NCBI GenBank assembly: GCA_949130495.1
Contig: OX422215.1
Location: 529,835,755 to 529,899,754 of the forward strand
Direction: 5' to 3'
DNA: 64,000 bases
Origin: Sambucus nigra
Lineage: Eukaryota; Streptophyta; Magnoliopsida; Dipsacales; Adoxaceae
Shown here: piece by piece, positions 11,113 to 23,890 of the stretch
Layout of the letters: the number at the start of each line of letters is the position of its first letter
How positions within the stretch are numbered: the first letter of the stretch is position 1
The notes under the pieces: generated by a model
Database searches by the model: none
What the model saw: the letters and a program-made list of their open reading frames with translations, nothing else
What the model was told of the DNA's origin: nothing
Position numbers and translations under genes: made by a program

Positions 11113-13789
11113 AAAAGATAGGGAAGACCCAAGACATATATAAATGATACAACAAGAATACAATAAAAGACCGAATATGTTACCGGTCACCAAACTGATA
11201 CACTAATAATACACAAGTTCAATAAGTTACATATTATATTTCATTAGACATTTACAAAAGCTTGGGCCCCTCGCCCGAATAAAATACTTGATCTTAACTA
11301 GAATGCAAAAATGAAAATGTCTATACCAATTGTGTCCCGTAATACCCGCAATGCATCACGACTCGCCGAGGACATCGGAATAGGATTTCAAATCAAACAT
11401 CCCTGCGGAGGAGTACCTGAGCGGAGACAAGATGCATATGCAACAAGAAATGTAAATGGATCAGGGCCCGATTCTATATGATTACCATATAAATAAAGAG
11501 TATGACAGTTATGAATATCATCATGCTAGAAAAGATAAAAGGAAACAAATCTATCTACACAGATCTACAGCATAAGCTAACGAAATGAAGAAAAGCATGA
11601 GTTTAATTTAACTAAGCAGGAGAAAAGAAAGATTAACATAATTAAAACTTCTATCATACACCCCGAGTCATGTCATAGTTTATTCCTCAACAGGAAAATA
11701 AAACTATAACTATAAGCTCTTTATGGATTTTATCTCAATTTTAAGCTCTTTGTGGCTTTTATTTTAATTACATGCCCATCCTGGCATTACCATTCCTTAG
11801 CAGGAATATAATCAACATTAAATGCTCTTTATGGCATTTATCATACATCAAGCACCACTTGATTTAGAATGGTTATATTCTTATGCATACAACGATTCTA
11901 AGACTGCCCCTCCGAGTTTCCCCACTGGGCGCGCCCCTAAATGACCATCATCTTCCAGGGCCTATCTATACAAGACAACCTGGGCTCATAACGGAAACGT
12001 CGGGAAGAGGCCATATGCCTGCGGGAGAGTAAGGACCACACCCAGAATCCCCTCACCAGCGGAGAAAACATAACATAATCGCTCATATGGCCTAGGACTA
12101 TATCCACCCTGCATTAATTAGCCAGGGGACATCACCAAGCGCGCGAACTTCCCTTATGATGTCATTTAGAGAGGTGTGTTTAACCAAATTACCATTTATC
12201 ATGTTAATGATTAAGTAAATTTTCATTTACCATCATTTCCATATCAAATTTCATTTGAGCAAATGTATATTTTATACTCAATTCCATTCACATTTTAGCA
12301 AATGTATATCCCAATTATCCGAAACCATATTCATTTACATTTTGTAATTATTTCGCCTTTTTTTAAATCCGGAGCCGTACGTATTTACATTGTCAGTTTG
12401 ACCTCAAAGAATAATTAGACTTTCAATTATTCTCCCAAGATTCATTGATAGATATAATAACCATCAAGAATAACATAGCTCCAATGAGCCTCTAAGGTCT
12501 CCCAAACATAATAATTCATCCCATAGGTTAATAGAAATCAACTAGAAGAAAGAATGCCCTAACATCAATAAGCATAACCCCTGAAAACCCCGCCGAACCC
12601 ATTTCTAATATAGGGTAGTATCTCTACTCATCAAGAACTCTAGGACTCTAAGTCTACTTCATACAAGAAGGTTCCTAGTTCCTATTAAAGAGAATAAACC
12701 TAGGAAACCAAATAAGGTTTAAAGGTGAAAAACAGGGGACCGGTCGACCGGTCCCAAGACCGAGGTCGACCGCGTCTCCAAATTTGGCCTAAGAAGAAAA
12801 ACAGAAGACTCAGGTGGAAGGGGTCGGTCGACCAGTCAGGGAACAGCGGTCGACCGCGCTCAAAATTTATATATTTGTAGGAAAGCAATAAACCTGCCCC
12901 CGAAGGCCCGGTCGATCGGTCCTGGGACCGTAATCGACCGGTCATAGCATACCTAGCGTTCTTCCTTCTTCCAAAAGCTAAACCCAAATCTCAAATCTCT
13001 TTCATTTTGAACACAAGCAACAACTTTTATCCCCAAAGATTATCCTACATAATTTATAACCATTAAAACTCACCATTTTATCATCAAAACTAATATTAGG
13101 GTTTAAATCTCATAAATTCCATTTTTGATCCATAAATGCAAATACACAACTATCATACAAATTATTCATCTTAGATCACATATTAGCAAGTAGAAAACTT
13201 GCCTTAGGGTTACAAATTCATATTTCCTTGAGTAGTAGCAACAATCCATCTCCAATCTTCATTTTCTCTCTTCTTTCTCCACTTTTCTCTTCCTCTTTCT
13301 TTCTCACTTTTTCTCTCTATGTTCAAGACATAAAATGGGGAAAATAAGGGATTTTAGAAGACTAAAATTGTGGCTTAAGTTAAAACTCCCAACTTAAATG
13401 GTTAACACCACATTAAAATGACTCCCAAATACGCATTTAAGTTAAAACCAGTCAAAAGTGCCCGGAACCCAAAAATACAATATGGCACTTATTTTGACTG
13501 TCTCGCACCATCCGAGACTAACTACACCCTCTAAACTGGCATCCGGAAATTTTATAAATTATTTTGAGTTCCAATTTCTATTTAAACCATAAAGTCATTT
13601 AAATCATGACACCAAAAACATACAACGTGATCATATTTACTTTCACATATAGTAAACATGCATCAATCTAGTAAATATTAACTTTCGATTCATCCAATTA
13701 ATATTTACTCCAGTCCCCACATTTTATATAATTACCTTATGCAGTAAAATTAATATAAAATGAGCCTCTAAGAATCGATGGTTGTTACA
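11113..13789 (-). mobile_element. 3' LTR of gypsy element D, truncated
   Basis: Matches 17874-20561 nearly throughout. It ends (plus) at GGTTGTTACA, followed by the polypurine tract complement (TACTCCCCCCCTTAAGAGAG), so this is the 3' LTR of a minus-strand element. About 186 bp at the U5 end are missing at the Athila junction. It contains GGTCGACC palindromes (12736-12948) and a GCAAGT/ACTTGC hairpin (13186-13202). Confidence 0.88.
12736..12948. repeat. GGTCGACC palindrome cluster in LTR D (3' copy)
   Basis: Repeated CCGGTCGACCGG, GCGGTCGACCGCG-like and CGATCGACCGG words in four blocks. The second LTR copy has the same cluster at 19506-19718 with several single-base differences, some of which repair or break individual palindromes. 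The ORF over this block (ending at 12987 on minus) is produced by the repeats, not a gene. Confidence 0.8.
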
Positions 13790-15542
13790 TACTCCCCCCC
13801 TTAAGAGAGAATTTTTCCCCCAAAATTCGGGCATACCCAACTCTCATAAAGGGTATACTACTCTAAACTAGGATTCTACCATCCTAAACAAACCCCTCGT
13901 TAACGCAACGTCCCAAACGGACCCGGACTAAGATCGACCCTATCGACCTCAGTCTACAGCAATTGTGCTCTAGTATAGCACAAATCGTTCCTCACTAACT
14001 ATCGATTCTACCTTCCTACGGCGGAAGACGATGCCCACATGACCCAGCACAAATCGCCCAACCTCCAGAATCATGTTACATCTCCCCTCGGGGTACCCAT
14101 ACCAACTCTAAGTGGCTTAACCCCAACGCCACTCAACTTTCACTCGCATTGACTTATCTCATCAAGGTGTATGGTTTAAAAGTCAAATCTTTAAAGAAAT
14201 GTCCCGAGACCACTTCAAGTCCAAGGAACATATTACCCGTTGGTTCCTTCCAACGTGTATGCGAATTACTCAACCGACCACGCTACGCCACTCACAATGC
14301 CAATGCCTTAGGAAATGATCCATAAGGCCATTCAAAAGCCTAATGGTTGTACAGGGATTTCCATCCATACGCCCTACGGCTCCGTCAGTCATATATTCTA
14401 AGGCGTACATTCAAGATATGCCTTCCGACATTAAGTCAACCTCCTCCATTCATTCACCCGTGTTAGGGGGTAAGGTATACTCCATTTCCATACGGTTCCC
14501 ATTACTTCATGGAAACTTGTACCAAACCTCCGATACGAATATCTAGTCTTGGTCTACCCTATTTTAATAGGCACCTCCCACAGTTCGACCATTCCTCCAT
14601 AAAGAGCAGGTCGTATTCATCCACATGAAGATCGTCCATAATGGCCGGAAATGCAACAGTCTGGTCAAACGATCAACAATTTTCTTAAATAGGATCATGA
14701 CCAGAACGCTGCCGACATTTCAATGAAAACGTCTATGAATATACCCTTCTTCATTTCACATATACTCTTCATCGCACGAGTAGGTGAAATGGTCAATCAC
14801 AGACTGGAATGCTCTCGCTACAGAGTCTTCCGACTCATACTCGCTTCATTTGGCTTTCCATGCCAACACAAATATCTCCGATGGGTTTCTTACTCGACGC
14901 ATCTACTACCCCAATCACATTTCCTTACGGAATGAGAATATCCAAATGATAGTCCTTTAATAACTCCAAACACTGACTCAATTTCTCCCTCGACATATTG
15001 CAACAACTTGTTGCTAGCGAGAAAGGCCAGATTTCCTACCTAGGAAGTAGTGCCTTATCTATTTAAGGTGATCACTACCACGATGAATTTTAATTCAAGC
15101 ATGGAATAATACTTCCCATAAGTTTAAGCTTGTGATATGCATAAACAATGGGTTTAAGATCCAGTATCATTACTCCCCAACCTAACAAAAACTTCTTCAT
15201 TACACCCACTCTCGAGCTCACTATCATGGGCTCAGGAGTGAGGGTCCACCTGTCCTTTTAATCTCCCCGAAAGTGAATTTCCAACGTAACACTATTTCTA
15301 AGAAAGGCCTCATCTATTACTGCCAAACCTACCAAACCTCTCGAGACCCCATAAATCTCGTTCCAAGGGATCTAATCCCAACCAACGACTTATTCGTGGT
15401 CCACTCCTTACCACCTTCCTCAATTAACATCACATACCCTAAAGAGCTAACGCCCTAATAATCCTAAATTCTATCTATATATATCCTACCTAAATCGTAA
15501 GCATATATTACTAAATATATCCCTAGTGCCCAAGACATATCT

Positions 15543-15655
15543 CAACTCCCAACATTCGCTCGGTTTCATGCGTGGGACGTCTCGCCGAGGCAAAATCCAG
15601 ACAAGGAACCCTCCTGTTACACTACTACCTCGCATCGTCGGTCATTAAGATGTGA
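15543..15655 (-). repeat. Dispersed ~115-bp module, copy 1
   Basis: In minus sense it has a GGGTTCCTTGT, GGATTTTGC, CGAGACGTCCCACGCATGAA order ending in GTTGGGAG. Same order in the copies at 16035, 16405, 49262, 51783 and 52240. Function unknown. Confidence 0.65.
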
Positions 15656-16034
15656 CGGTCTAAAACACATAATCGGGATCGATAATTTTTTAACTTGCAA
15701 TTATTTCAACAAAATTCTACTTCTACGTCTTACCATAGCATTATTAAAGATTTTAACTGATCAGACATTCACTTCCTATGAAGCCTTCCAAATAAATATC
15801 TCCTTATATAAACATGGCCTTCTTATCAAGGCAAAGTCTCAATTCGACTTCGTATCTCAGTCTCCCTCACATCGATTAGAGGAGAGAACTATATACAGTG
15901 CTCCTATCTCGCACTTTAATAGCCGTTAATCATTCTTCTACGTAATTCTTGGCTAATCCTTCCTATCTCACTTCTAACAACAAAATAAATAAAATAAAAG
16001 AGAAAGAAAAGGATAGCGTCTCTCCAATCACATC

Positions 16035-16145
16035 ATCATTAAGTGTTCATACGGCGGAGTGTCTCGCCGATGCGAAATCCAAATAAGGTACCCCTCCGAC
16101 ACATGCCTACTTAACTAGTTGATCATGGAGATAAGCGTAACATGC
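16035..16145 (-). repeat. Dispersed ~115-bp module, copy 2
   Basis: Minus-sense blocks GGGGTACCTTATTTGGATTT and GGCGAGACACTCCGCCGTATG correspond to copy 1. It is the most divergent copy at its 3' end. Confidence 0.6.
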
Positions 16146-16404
16146 ATAAACAGAACAAACAAATAATCAAACACTCACACAAGGTAATAAAATCAATAAC
16201 AAAATTTCCTACCTACCTCGATCCACTTCTATAAAGTCTCAACCTGTATCCAGGAGGGAAATTATAGAATAACTAGTTCCATTTTGAACTAGAAGTAAGA
16301 TAGCCTTACAATTTTATTAGCATGCTATCACCCCCAAACCAACCAAAAAACCTTTACTCGCGTATTATACATAAATTAAAAGAAAGGATAATGGCATCTC
16401 TCCA

Positions 16405-16520
16405 CTCCTAACGTCGTTGAGGTTCACGCGTGGAGCGTCCCGCAAAAGCGGAATCCAATCAAGGAACCCCTCCTGTGCATTACTACTTAACTTTGTTGGT
16501 CGTGGAAATAAGTCATAACA
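16405..16520 (-). repeat. Dispersed ~115-bp module, copy 3
   Basis: Minus sense contains GGGGTTCCTTGATTGGATT, then CGCTCCACGCGTGAACC and AACGACGTTAGGAGTGGAG. CTCCAC and GTGGAG can pair as a 6-bp stem around a loop of about 24 nt. Confidence 0.65.
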
Positions 16521-17670
16521 AACACATACAATGCAAACAATCCATAGAACACTCATACCACACATCACATATAACACATATACCTTTAAGATATCATCAC
16601 TCGTTTCATAACGAGTGAAGAAATCATAAAACTTCCCTACCACGGAAGTCATATAATTACTCTTCTATAATCGCGTCAATACTACAACGATCTCAAACTG
16701 CACACCTGAATCCACAAGGGATAAAATACTACTAAGTCTTATCCTAAGGAAGACACCACCCACTAATAAGGCGGAATTTCCACCAACAATTTATGCCAAT
16801 CACTCCGGATCGACACTAACGGTTCTCAAACTCCATATCCTAACCATTGTTCCAACTTTGCCTAACAACAATTGCCCACACAGTCCCTCTTACTTACTGA
16901 ATAAAAGAGGACACGCTCTCGGCCTCTCCTTCCTCAGTTCAATGAAACCTCCACAGGCGGACACCCACCAAAGGGTTTCATGATCATTACTCCATCAGAA
17001 GTGTTAACGACACTTATTCTGGAGTCTATCATTTTATGATGCACGGTCTCCCTAACCGTACAACACTTTATTCACTGTCAGCCTTTAGCCGAGCATTCTG
17101 TGAACAGTTGATAATTCACCTCCTCCTCAGTCCAGTTATCCCGAAGAAACTTACGATAGAAAGTATCTATCAGTATTCTCCATGGGAAAAACTTCATGCA
17201 CCCTCGAATATGGTGGCCACATTTTCACCACCTCTACACTACTCCTACGGGTGAGGGATTTTCCTCCATCCTACTTCAGGGAACTTCTCCACTCCAATCT
17301 AACATCTCTTGAAATCTCAAGCTTAGTACCACTTCCTACTTCTCACGGTATTTGGGAAGACTACATCAACTGTAATTAATAGCCGTAGTAGTAACACAAG
17401 AAAATGCTACAAAAAGGGAGCGACCTCCAAAGCGGTCCTCATCCCTGACTACAATTTACAGTGCTAAAAAATCCTCCCCATGACGCCCTTCTTCAATCGG
17501 CCTACTACTCTCACACGAATGCGCAAAATATTCTATAAATTCTACCCCATGGCAGAAGAACGAGATCTCACTAGAGGAATCAACGATCTTAATCCTAAGG
17601 CTTTATGTCAAATCAAAAGAAACGCTGAAACTTAAGGCGTCCACACAGATTCCTAAGGACTCTAGAACCT

Positions 17671-17684
17671 GATGCTCTGATACC
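17671..17684 (-). other. Primer-binding site of element D
   Basis: The minus strand reads GGTATCAGAGCATC, the iMet-type PBS with the final T of TGGTATC changed, 3 nt from the LTR end at 17688. The following sequence (AGGTTCTAGAGTCCTTAGGA) is nearly the same as after the PBS of element F (50100 onward), linking D and F. Confidence 0.85.
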
Positions 17685-19505
17685 GTTTGTGATAACCCGC
17701 ACACCAAAATAAGGAGTGTCCATCCCAATACTCCTATATAATGGAATCATAGATGGAATCATTCTCAGCATCACAATAAAAATATAGAGTATCCAGGATA
17801 ACCACCCAATATTTCAGAAAATGGGTTGCCAAAATTTTTGAACTTAAAGTAAATAAAGGAAAACAAACAACCCAATTCCTGAAAAGATAGGGGAAGACCC
17901 ATGAAATATATAAATGATACAACAAGAATACAATAAAAAGACCGAATATGTTACCGGTCACCAAACTGATACACTAATAATACGCAAGTTCAATAAGTTA
18001 CATATTACATTTCATTAGATATTTACAAAATCTTGGGCCCCTCGCCCGAATAAAAGACTTGATCTTAACTAGAATGCAAAAATGAAAACATCTATACCAA
18101 TTGTGTCCCGTAATACCCACAATGCATCACGGCTTGCCGAGGACATCGAAATAGGAATTCAAATCAGACATCCCTGCGGAGGAGTACCTGAGCGGAGATA
18201 AGATGCATATGCAACAAGAAATGTAAACGGGTCAGGGCCCGGTTCTATATGATTACCAGATAAATAAAGAGTATGACAGTATGAATATCATCATGCTAGA
18301 AAAGACAAAAGGAAACAAATCTATCTACACAGATCTTCAGCATAAGCTAACGAAATGAAGAAAAGCATGAGTTTAATTTAACTAAGCAGGAGAAAAGAAA
18401 GATTAACATAATTAAAACTTCTATCATATACCCCGATTCATGTCATAGTTTATTCCTCAATAGGAAAATAAAACTATAACAATAATCTCTTTATGGCTTT
18501 TATCTCAATTTTAAGCTCTTTGTGGATTATATTTTAATTACATGCCCATCCTGGCATTATCATTCCTTAGCAGGAATATAATCAACATTAAATGCTCTTT
18601 ATGGCATTTATCATACATCAAGTCCCCGTTGATTTAGAATTGTTATATTCTTATGCATACAATGATTCTAAGACCGCCCCTCCGAGTTTCCCCACTGGGT
18701 GCGCCCCTAAATTACCATCATCTTCCAGGGCCTATCTATACAAGACAACCTGGGCTCATAACGCAAACGTCGGGAAGCGGCCATATGCCTGCGGGAGAGT
18801 CAGGACCACACCCGGAATCCCCTCACTAGTGCAGAAAACATAACATAATCGCGCATATGGCCTAGGACTATATCCACCCTGCATTCATTAGCCAGGGGGC
18901 ATCACCAAGCACGCGAACTTCCCTTATGATGTCATTTAGAGAGGTGTGTTTAACCAAATTACCATTTATCATGTTAATGATTAAGTAAATTATCATTTAC
19001 CATCATTTCCATATCAAATTTCATTTGAGCAAATGTATATTTTATACTCAATTCCATTCACATTTTAGCAAATCTCTATCCCAATTATCCGAAACCATAT
19101 TCATTTACATTTTGTAATTATTTCGCCTTTTTTTAAATCCGGAGCCATACGTATTTACATTGTCAGCTTGACCTCAAAGAATAAATAGACTTTCAATTAT
19201 TCTCCTAAGATTCGTTGATAGATATAATAACCATAAAGAATAACATAGCTCCAATGAGCCTCTAAGGTCTCCCAAACATAATAATGCATCCCCTAGTTTA
19301 ATAGAAATCAACTAGAAGAAAGAATGCCCTAACATCAGTAAGCATAACCCCGGAAAACCCCGCCTAACCCATTTCTAATCTAGGGTAGTATCTCTACTCA
19401 TCAAGAACTCTAGGACTCTAAGTTTACTTCATACAAGAAGGTTTCTAGTTCCTATTAAAGAGAATAAACCTAGGAAACAAAATAAGGTTTAAAGGTGAAA
19501 AACAG

Positions 19506-19718
19506 GGGACCGGTCGACCGGTCCCAAGACCGCGGTCGACCGCGTCTCCAAATTTGGCCTAAGAAGAAAAATAGAAGACTTAGGTGGGAGGGGCCGATCG
19601 ACCGGTCAGGAAACCATGGTCGACCGCGCTCAAAATTTATGTCTTTGTAGGAAAGCAGTAAACCTGCCCCCGAAGGCCCGGTCGACCGATCCTGGGACCG
19701 CGATCGACCGGTCATAGC
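19506..19718. repeat. GGTCGACC palindrome cluster in LTR D (5' copy)
   Basis: Units include GGGGACCGGTCGACCGGTCC, GACCGCGGTCGACCGCGTC, a CGATCGACCGGTC and a CATGGTCGACCGCG. The cluster lies about 850-1055 bp from the LTR start in element sense. Confidence 0.8.
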
Positions 19719-19957
19719 TGACCTGCGGTTCTTCCTTCTTCCAAAAGCTAAACCCAAATCTCAAATCTCTTTCATTTTGAACACAAGCAACAACTTTTAT
19801 CTACCCAAAGATTATCCTACATAATTTATAACCATTAAAACTCACCATTTTATCATCAAAACTAATATTAGGGTTTAAATCTCATAAATTCCATTTTTGA
19901 TCCATAAATGCAAATACACAACTATCATACAAATTATTCATCTTAGATCACATATTA

Positions 19958-19974
19958 GCAAGTAGAAAACTTGC
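19958..19974 (-). other. Conserved GCAAGT hairpin in LTR D
   Basis: GCAAGT-AGAAA-ACTTGC, a perfect 6-bp stem. Preceded in element sense by CCCTAAG. Equivalent hairpins occur at similar distance from the LTR start in E2 (37961-37977) and F (40662-40675), and in the other D LTR (13186-13202). Confidence 0.65.
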
Positions 19975-20561
19975 CTTAGGGTTACAAATTCAGATTTCCT
20001 TGAGTAGCAACAACAATCCATCTCCAATCTTCATTTTCTCTCTTCTTTCTCCACTCTTATCTTTCTCTTTCTTTCTCTCTTTTTCTCTCTATGTTCAAGA
20101 CATAAAATGGGGAAAATAAGGGATTTTAGAAGACTAAAATCATGGCTTAAGTTAAAACTCCCAACTTAAATGGTTAACTCCACATTAAAATGACTCCCAA
20201 ATATGCATTTAAGTTAAAACCAGTCAAAAGTGTCCGGAACCCAAAAATACAATATGGCACTTATTTTGACTGTCTCGCACCGTCCGAGACTAACTACACC
20301 CTCTAAACTGGCATCCGAAAATTTTATAAATTATTTTGAGTTCCAATTTCTATTTAAACCATAAAGTCATTTAAATCATGACACCAAAAACATACAATGT
20401 GATGATATTTACTTTCACATATAGTAAACATGCATCAATCTAGTAAATATTAACTTTCGATTCATCTAATTAATATTTACTACAGTCCCCACATTTTATA
20501 TAATTACCTTATGCGGTAAAATTAATATAAAATGAGCCTCCCAGAATCGAGGGTTGTTACA

Positions 20562-21730
20562 AAAAACCTCTGACACCATGCTGCAAAGTTCATTATCATT
20601 GGTGATGTACTTTATAAAGGGGGATTTCTACTCCCATTCCTTAGATGCGTTCATCCCACCGAGATGAGCTACATCATCCAAGATTCTCATAAAAGTTCTT
20701 ATGCAAGACATATTGGTGGCCGATCTCGGGCTAAGAGGATCATCACCCAGAGATATTTTTGGCCAACACTTGCTAAGGACCCAGTCAAATATGTGAAGAA
20801 GTGTGACAAATGTCAAAGGCTTGCAAGCATTCCTCATTAACCTCATCAACCTCTCGCGTCCATTACTATGCCCTGACCATTTGCAGTTTGGGGTATTGAC
20901 TTGGTCAACCCTCTTCCAAAGGCACCAAGAAATCATTGATATTTGATAGTAGCAATTGATTATTTCTCAAAGTTGGTGGAAGCTAAAGCCATAAAATCCA
21001 TCATAGAGGTTAAAACGTTTAAGTTTATTTGGAGAATCATCATCTTCTAGTATGGACTTACCCACACCATGATATCAGATAATGCGAACAGTTCAAAAAT
21101 CATTCATTAGAAGCATACTGCAAAATGGTCATCATAAAATAGTTATTCTTTTCTCTAGGACGACCCCAATCCAATGGTCAGACGAAAGTCACCAACAGAA
21201 TGATACTTGGCGAGATTAATAAGAAATTGGAAGATGCCAGGGACATGTGGACTGAGGAACTACATGGGGTCCTATGGGCTTATAGGACGACTGAGAGGAT
21301 GCAAATGGGTGAGACGCCATTTATGTTGGCATATGGGTTTAAGGAAATTATTCCTATCGAGCTTGGACTTCCCAGTCACAAAGTCCAGACTTATTACCCG
21401 AAGGCTAATGTGGAAGAGATAAGATTGAATTTGGATTTGATTGAAGAATGAAGAAAGGATGCAGAGCATAAATAGTCCTCTTATCAGTAGAGAGCCACGA
21501 GGTTCTATATTAAAAGAATAAAGTCTAGGCCAATAGCTGTGGCTGGCTTAGGATTGAAAAGGGTCTGTAAAAAGCCCAATAAATTTCGTCTCAATTGGCA
21601 TGGACCTATAGAGTGACTGAGAAGGTTGTGCCGAGAAATTTTAGGCTAGAAAATTTGGAAGGCGAGCCCTTATCCAACCATTGGAATGCCGACCACTTGA
21701 AGAGATATTGTCAATATCCATATTTATAAA
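20562..21730 (+). pseudogene. Tat-lineage gypsy integrase, copy 1 (stray)
   Basis: Integrase remnant of element G. Readable in pieces: zinc-binding part SYARHIGGRSRAKRIITQRYFW then CDKCQRLASIPH (HHCC, about 20690-20840); core AVWGIDLVNPL with the first catalytic Asp, LIVAIDYFSKLVEA, and ISDNA with the second Asp (about 21075); the Glu region is lost. Its longest clean piece (21200-21451) reads ELHGVLWAYRTTERM, GETPFMLAYG and ELGLPSHKVQT, the Tat C-terminal core. A tail with LENLEGEPL and LKRYCQYPYL ends near 21728. It is over 85% similar by eye to 23905-25075. LTR D is inserted at its left edge. Confidence 0.85.
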
Positions 21731-21960
21731 ATGTCTTGAAGTTCAGCCTCTTAAACCTATGTATTTTCATTTTAGTCCCATATGTATAGCAAAATTATCA
21801 ATGAAAAATCCAAGTGTTATCTCATACTTGTTCTGCTTATAGTCATCAATTGTTGCATGGTCTGAACTTTATTAAACTAAGGGACATTATTTTATGATGA
21901 ATTAGTTTATAACTATCTCTCAACAATACAAGAATGTGTGAGGAGTCTCATCTCCTCCAT
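21731..21960 (+). mobile_element. 3' UTR start of Tat element, truncated
   Basis: Matches 25076-25310, including the first part of the 168-bp repeat (AATTAGTTTATAAC near 21900), and stops at 21957 where protease-RT sequence begins. This is one junction of the duplication. Confidence 0.7.
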
Positions 21961-22560
21961 ACCCTCCTTATCACCAGTCATTGATCGCCTTCAGTAGGGA
22001 GAAAGCCCACCCATTAGGGTTATTTAAGATGAACGTTTGTTTGGGAACATGGATGACGTATCTCACTAAGAAGATTGACTTTTCTATCAGGACGAGCACG
22101 TGTTCTCAGCCTATAATATAATTTTGGGGAAGGGTAACCCTTAAGGATTTTGAGGCTGTTCCTTCCATGGTTCACCAGGTGATGAAATTCTCAACTCCCA
22201 ATGGAAGAGGGGAAGCACAGGTTGACCAAGTGGAGGCTTGCAAATGCTAATTTTCTTCGATTGAGGAAAGGGAGGCACATAAAAGAGAAAATGCCTCATA
22301 CAATGTTGACACTCTTGACTCAAGAGACGAGAAAAAAATTAAAAAAGGTGAACCAGTAGAGGAGGTAGAATCATTCATCCTCAATAAGGACGAGTCAAAA
22401 AAATCGTCCAATTCGATTCATCCTTAAAAGCTGAGATCATTGAAGAATTAATAAAGCTATTCAAAAGAAGGTAGAGTATTTTTTTTCCTAGATCTATGGA
22501 CATATTCCAGGGATTGATCCCACCTTATCTGCCATTGATTGCATATTGATGAAAAATGAA
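21961..22560 (+). pseudogene. Tat protease C-terminus and protease-RT linker
   Basis: Reads AYNIILG (the ILG strand of the protease, near 22110), then TLKDFEAVPSMVHQVMKFST, a pattern typical of Tat proteases. It is followed by an acidic linker (EEVESFILNKDE) and the SSLKAEIIEELIKLFKRR helix leading into RT. Several stops and frame changes. The gag of this element is not present. Confidence 0.7.
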
Positions 22561-23340
22561 TCCTATCAAATAAAGACACATAGATTGTATGAGGGATAGA
22601 TACAAAGTTATTCAGGATGAGGTGAAAAAGCTTCCAATAGCCGAGTTCATCCGGGAGATCCAATATCCAGATTGGCTCTCCAACGTTGTCACAGTTCTCA
22701 AATCAAATGGGAAGTGGAGAATGTTCATTGACTTTACTGATTTGAATAAAGCCTACCCTAAAACAGCTTCCCACTACCTCAGATTGATCAGATGGTTGAT
22801 GCCACATCCGAGCATATGTTTATGAGTTTCATGGACGCTTAATTTGGGTATAATAAGATTTTCATGCATGAGGCCGATGCTGAAAAGACTTCCTTTGTCA
22901 CAAAAAAATGAACCTACTGCTATAAGTTAATGTTATTTCACTTAAAGAATGCAGGGGTAACTAATCATAGGTTGCTAAATATGATGTTTGAAGACCAGAT
23001 TGGGAATACAATGGAAGTCTGTATCGATGACATGCTGACAAAAAGCATGAAGACTGAGGATTATGTGGTTGACCTTGAACGCACATTTGATATTATGGAC
23101 AAATACAAGATGAAACTGAACTCGACCAAGTGCGCCTTCGGGGTCGGCACAGGATATTGTTTAGGTTTTATTGTGAACCAAAGGGGGATAGAGGAAAATC
23201 TTGTAAAGATCAAGGTGTTGATTTACATGCAAACACCAAAAATAATCAAAGACGTCCAGAGGCTTACTGGACGAGTCATAACTCTAAACTATTTTATCTC
23301 ATAGGAAAATTTAAATGCCTCCCTGTTTTAAAATGTTGAG
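22561..23340 (+). pseudogene. Tat-lineage gypsy reverse transcriptase
   Basis: The block 22589-22825 has RDKYKV-type finger sequence (DRYKVIQDEVKKL), AEFIREIQYPDWLSNVV, NGKWRMFIDFTDLNKAYPK. After a damaged segment, 22930-23304 has FHLKNAGVTNHRLLNMMF and the active site MEVCIDDMLTKS, with Cys-Ile in place of the family's usual Tyr-Val before the two catalytic aspartates. KLNSTKCAFGV and a GFIVNQRGIE block follow. Stops near 22826 and 22910 make it inactive. Confidence 0.85.
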
Positions 23341-23890
23341 AAAATTATTCATCTAGGATAAAGAATGTGATAAAGAAATTTAGGAGTTTAAAGCATATCT
23401 TGTGTCTCCTATGCTTTTATCTCGGCCCGTTCAAGGGGATAAGTTGTTTATATATCTAGTAGTATCAGAATTGACAATTTATAAAGGGCTGAGATAAAGT
23501 ATCCAAAGATGAAGAAGCAAGCCTATGGGATGATTTATGCCTCAAGAAAAATGAAGTCGTATGTTCATGCGCACTTGATAGTGGTTCTTATCGACCCTTC
23601 AATGAGGCAAGTCATTCATAAACCTAAGAAATTGAGTAGGTTAATTGTCTGGTCAGTTGAGCTAGGCAAGTTTGACATCATTTATTAACCCAGTAATGCA
23701 ATCAAGGGGCATGATTTAACATCGTCTACTAGGACTAAAATAAGATGATTCGTCCCTGTTGAAATCCTACATAAGTTGAGCATTGAAGAAGATGAAAACA
23801 ACCTTATGTTTTGTTTAAATATAAACTTAGGGGAGTCCTGGATGGATCCACTAATCTAGTATTTTTGTGAAGGCGAACTACCATGGTCTA
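23341..23890 (+). pseudogene. RT connection / RNase H remnant
   Basis: Readable pieces include ASRKMKSYVHAHLIVVLID, MRQVIHKPKKLSRLIVWSVE and LGKFDIIY, the end of the gypsy RNase H/connection region. The second, archaeal-like RNase H usual in Tat elements is not evident between here and the integrase, perhaps deleted. A linker (SIEEDENNLMFC) precedes the integrase. Confidence 0.6.

Larger units (their letters stand above)
13790..17687 (-). mobile_element. Internal region of element D, no recognisable gag-pol
   Basis: Bounded by a polypurine tract (13790-13803) and a PBS (17671-17684). I find no RT, integrase or gag motif in either direction. The only short ORFs lack family motifs. The ending next to the tract (minus sense GAATTTTGGGGGAAAAATTCTC) resembles the end of the Del/Tekay-type gypsy interior. 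It carries three copies of a module of about 115 bp (15543-15655, 16035-16145, 16405-16520). The layout fits a large non-autonomous derivative, or extreme decay of a Tekay-like element. Confidence 0.7.
17688..20561 (-). mobile_element. 5' LTR of gypsy element D
   Basis: 2874 bp, TG...CA (minus TGTAACAACC at 20561; CGGGTTATCACA at 17688), abutting the PBS. The GA-rich leader (20035-20095), the GCAAGT hairpin (19958-19974) and the GGTCGACC palindrome cluster (19506-19718) lie in order along the element. Length and TGTAACAACC start fit Del/Tekay-type chromoviruses. It abuts a Tat integrase remnant at 20562. No target duplication can be tested because the opposite LTR is truncated. Confidence 0.88.

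Noticed and set aside
12700..12987. 95-codon ORF over LTR D, also at 19470-19757, with repeated DRSTGP words
   Set aside because: The repeats in the protein come directly from the GGTCGACC palindromes; no family motif, and it lies inside an LTR.
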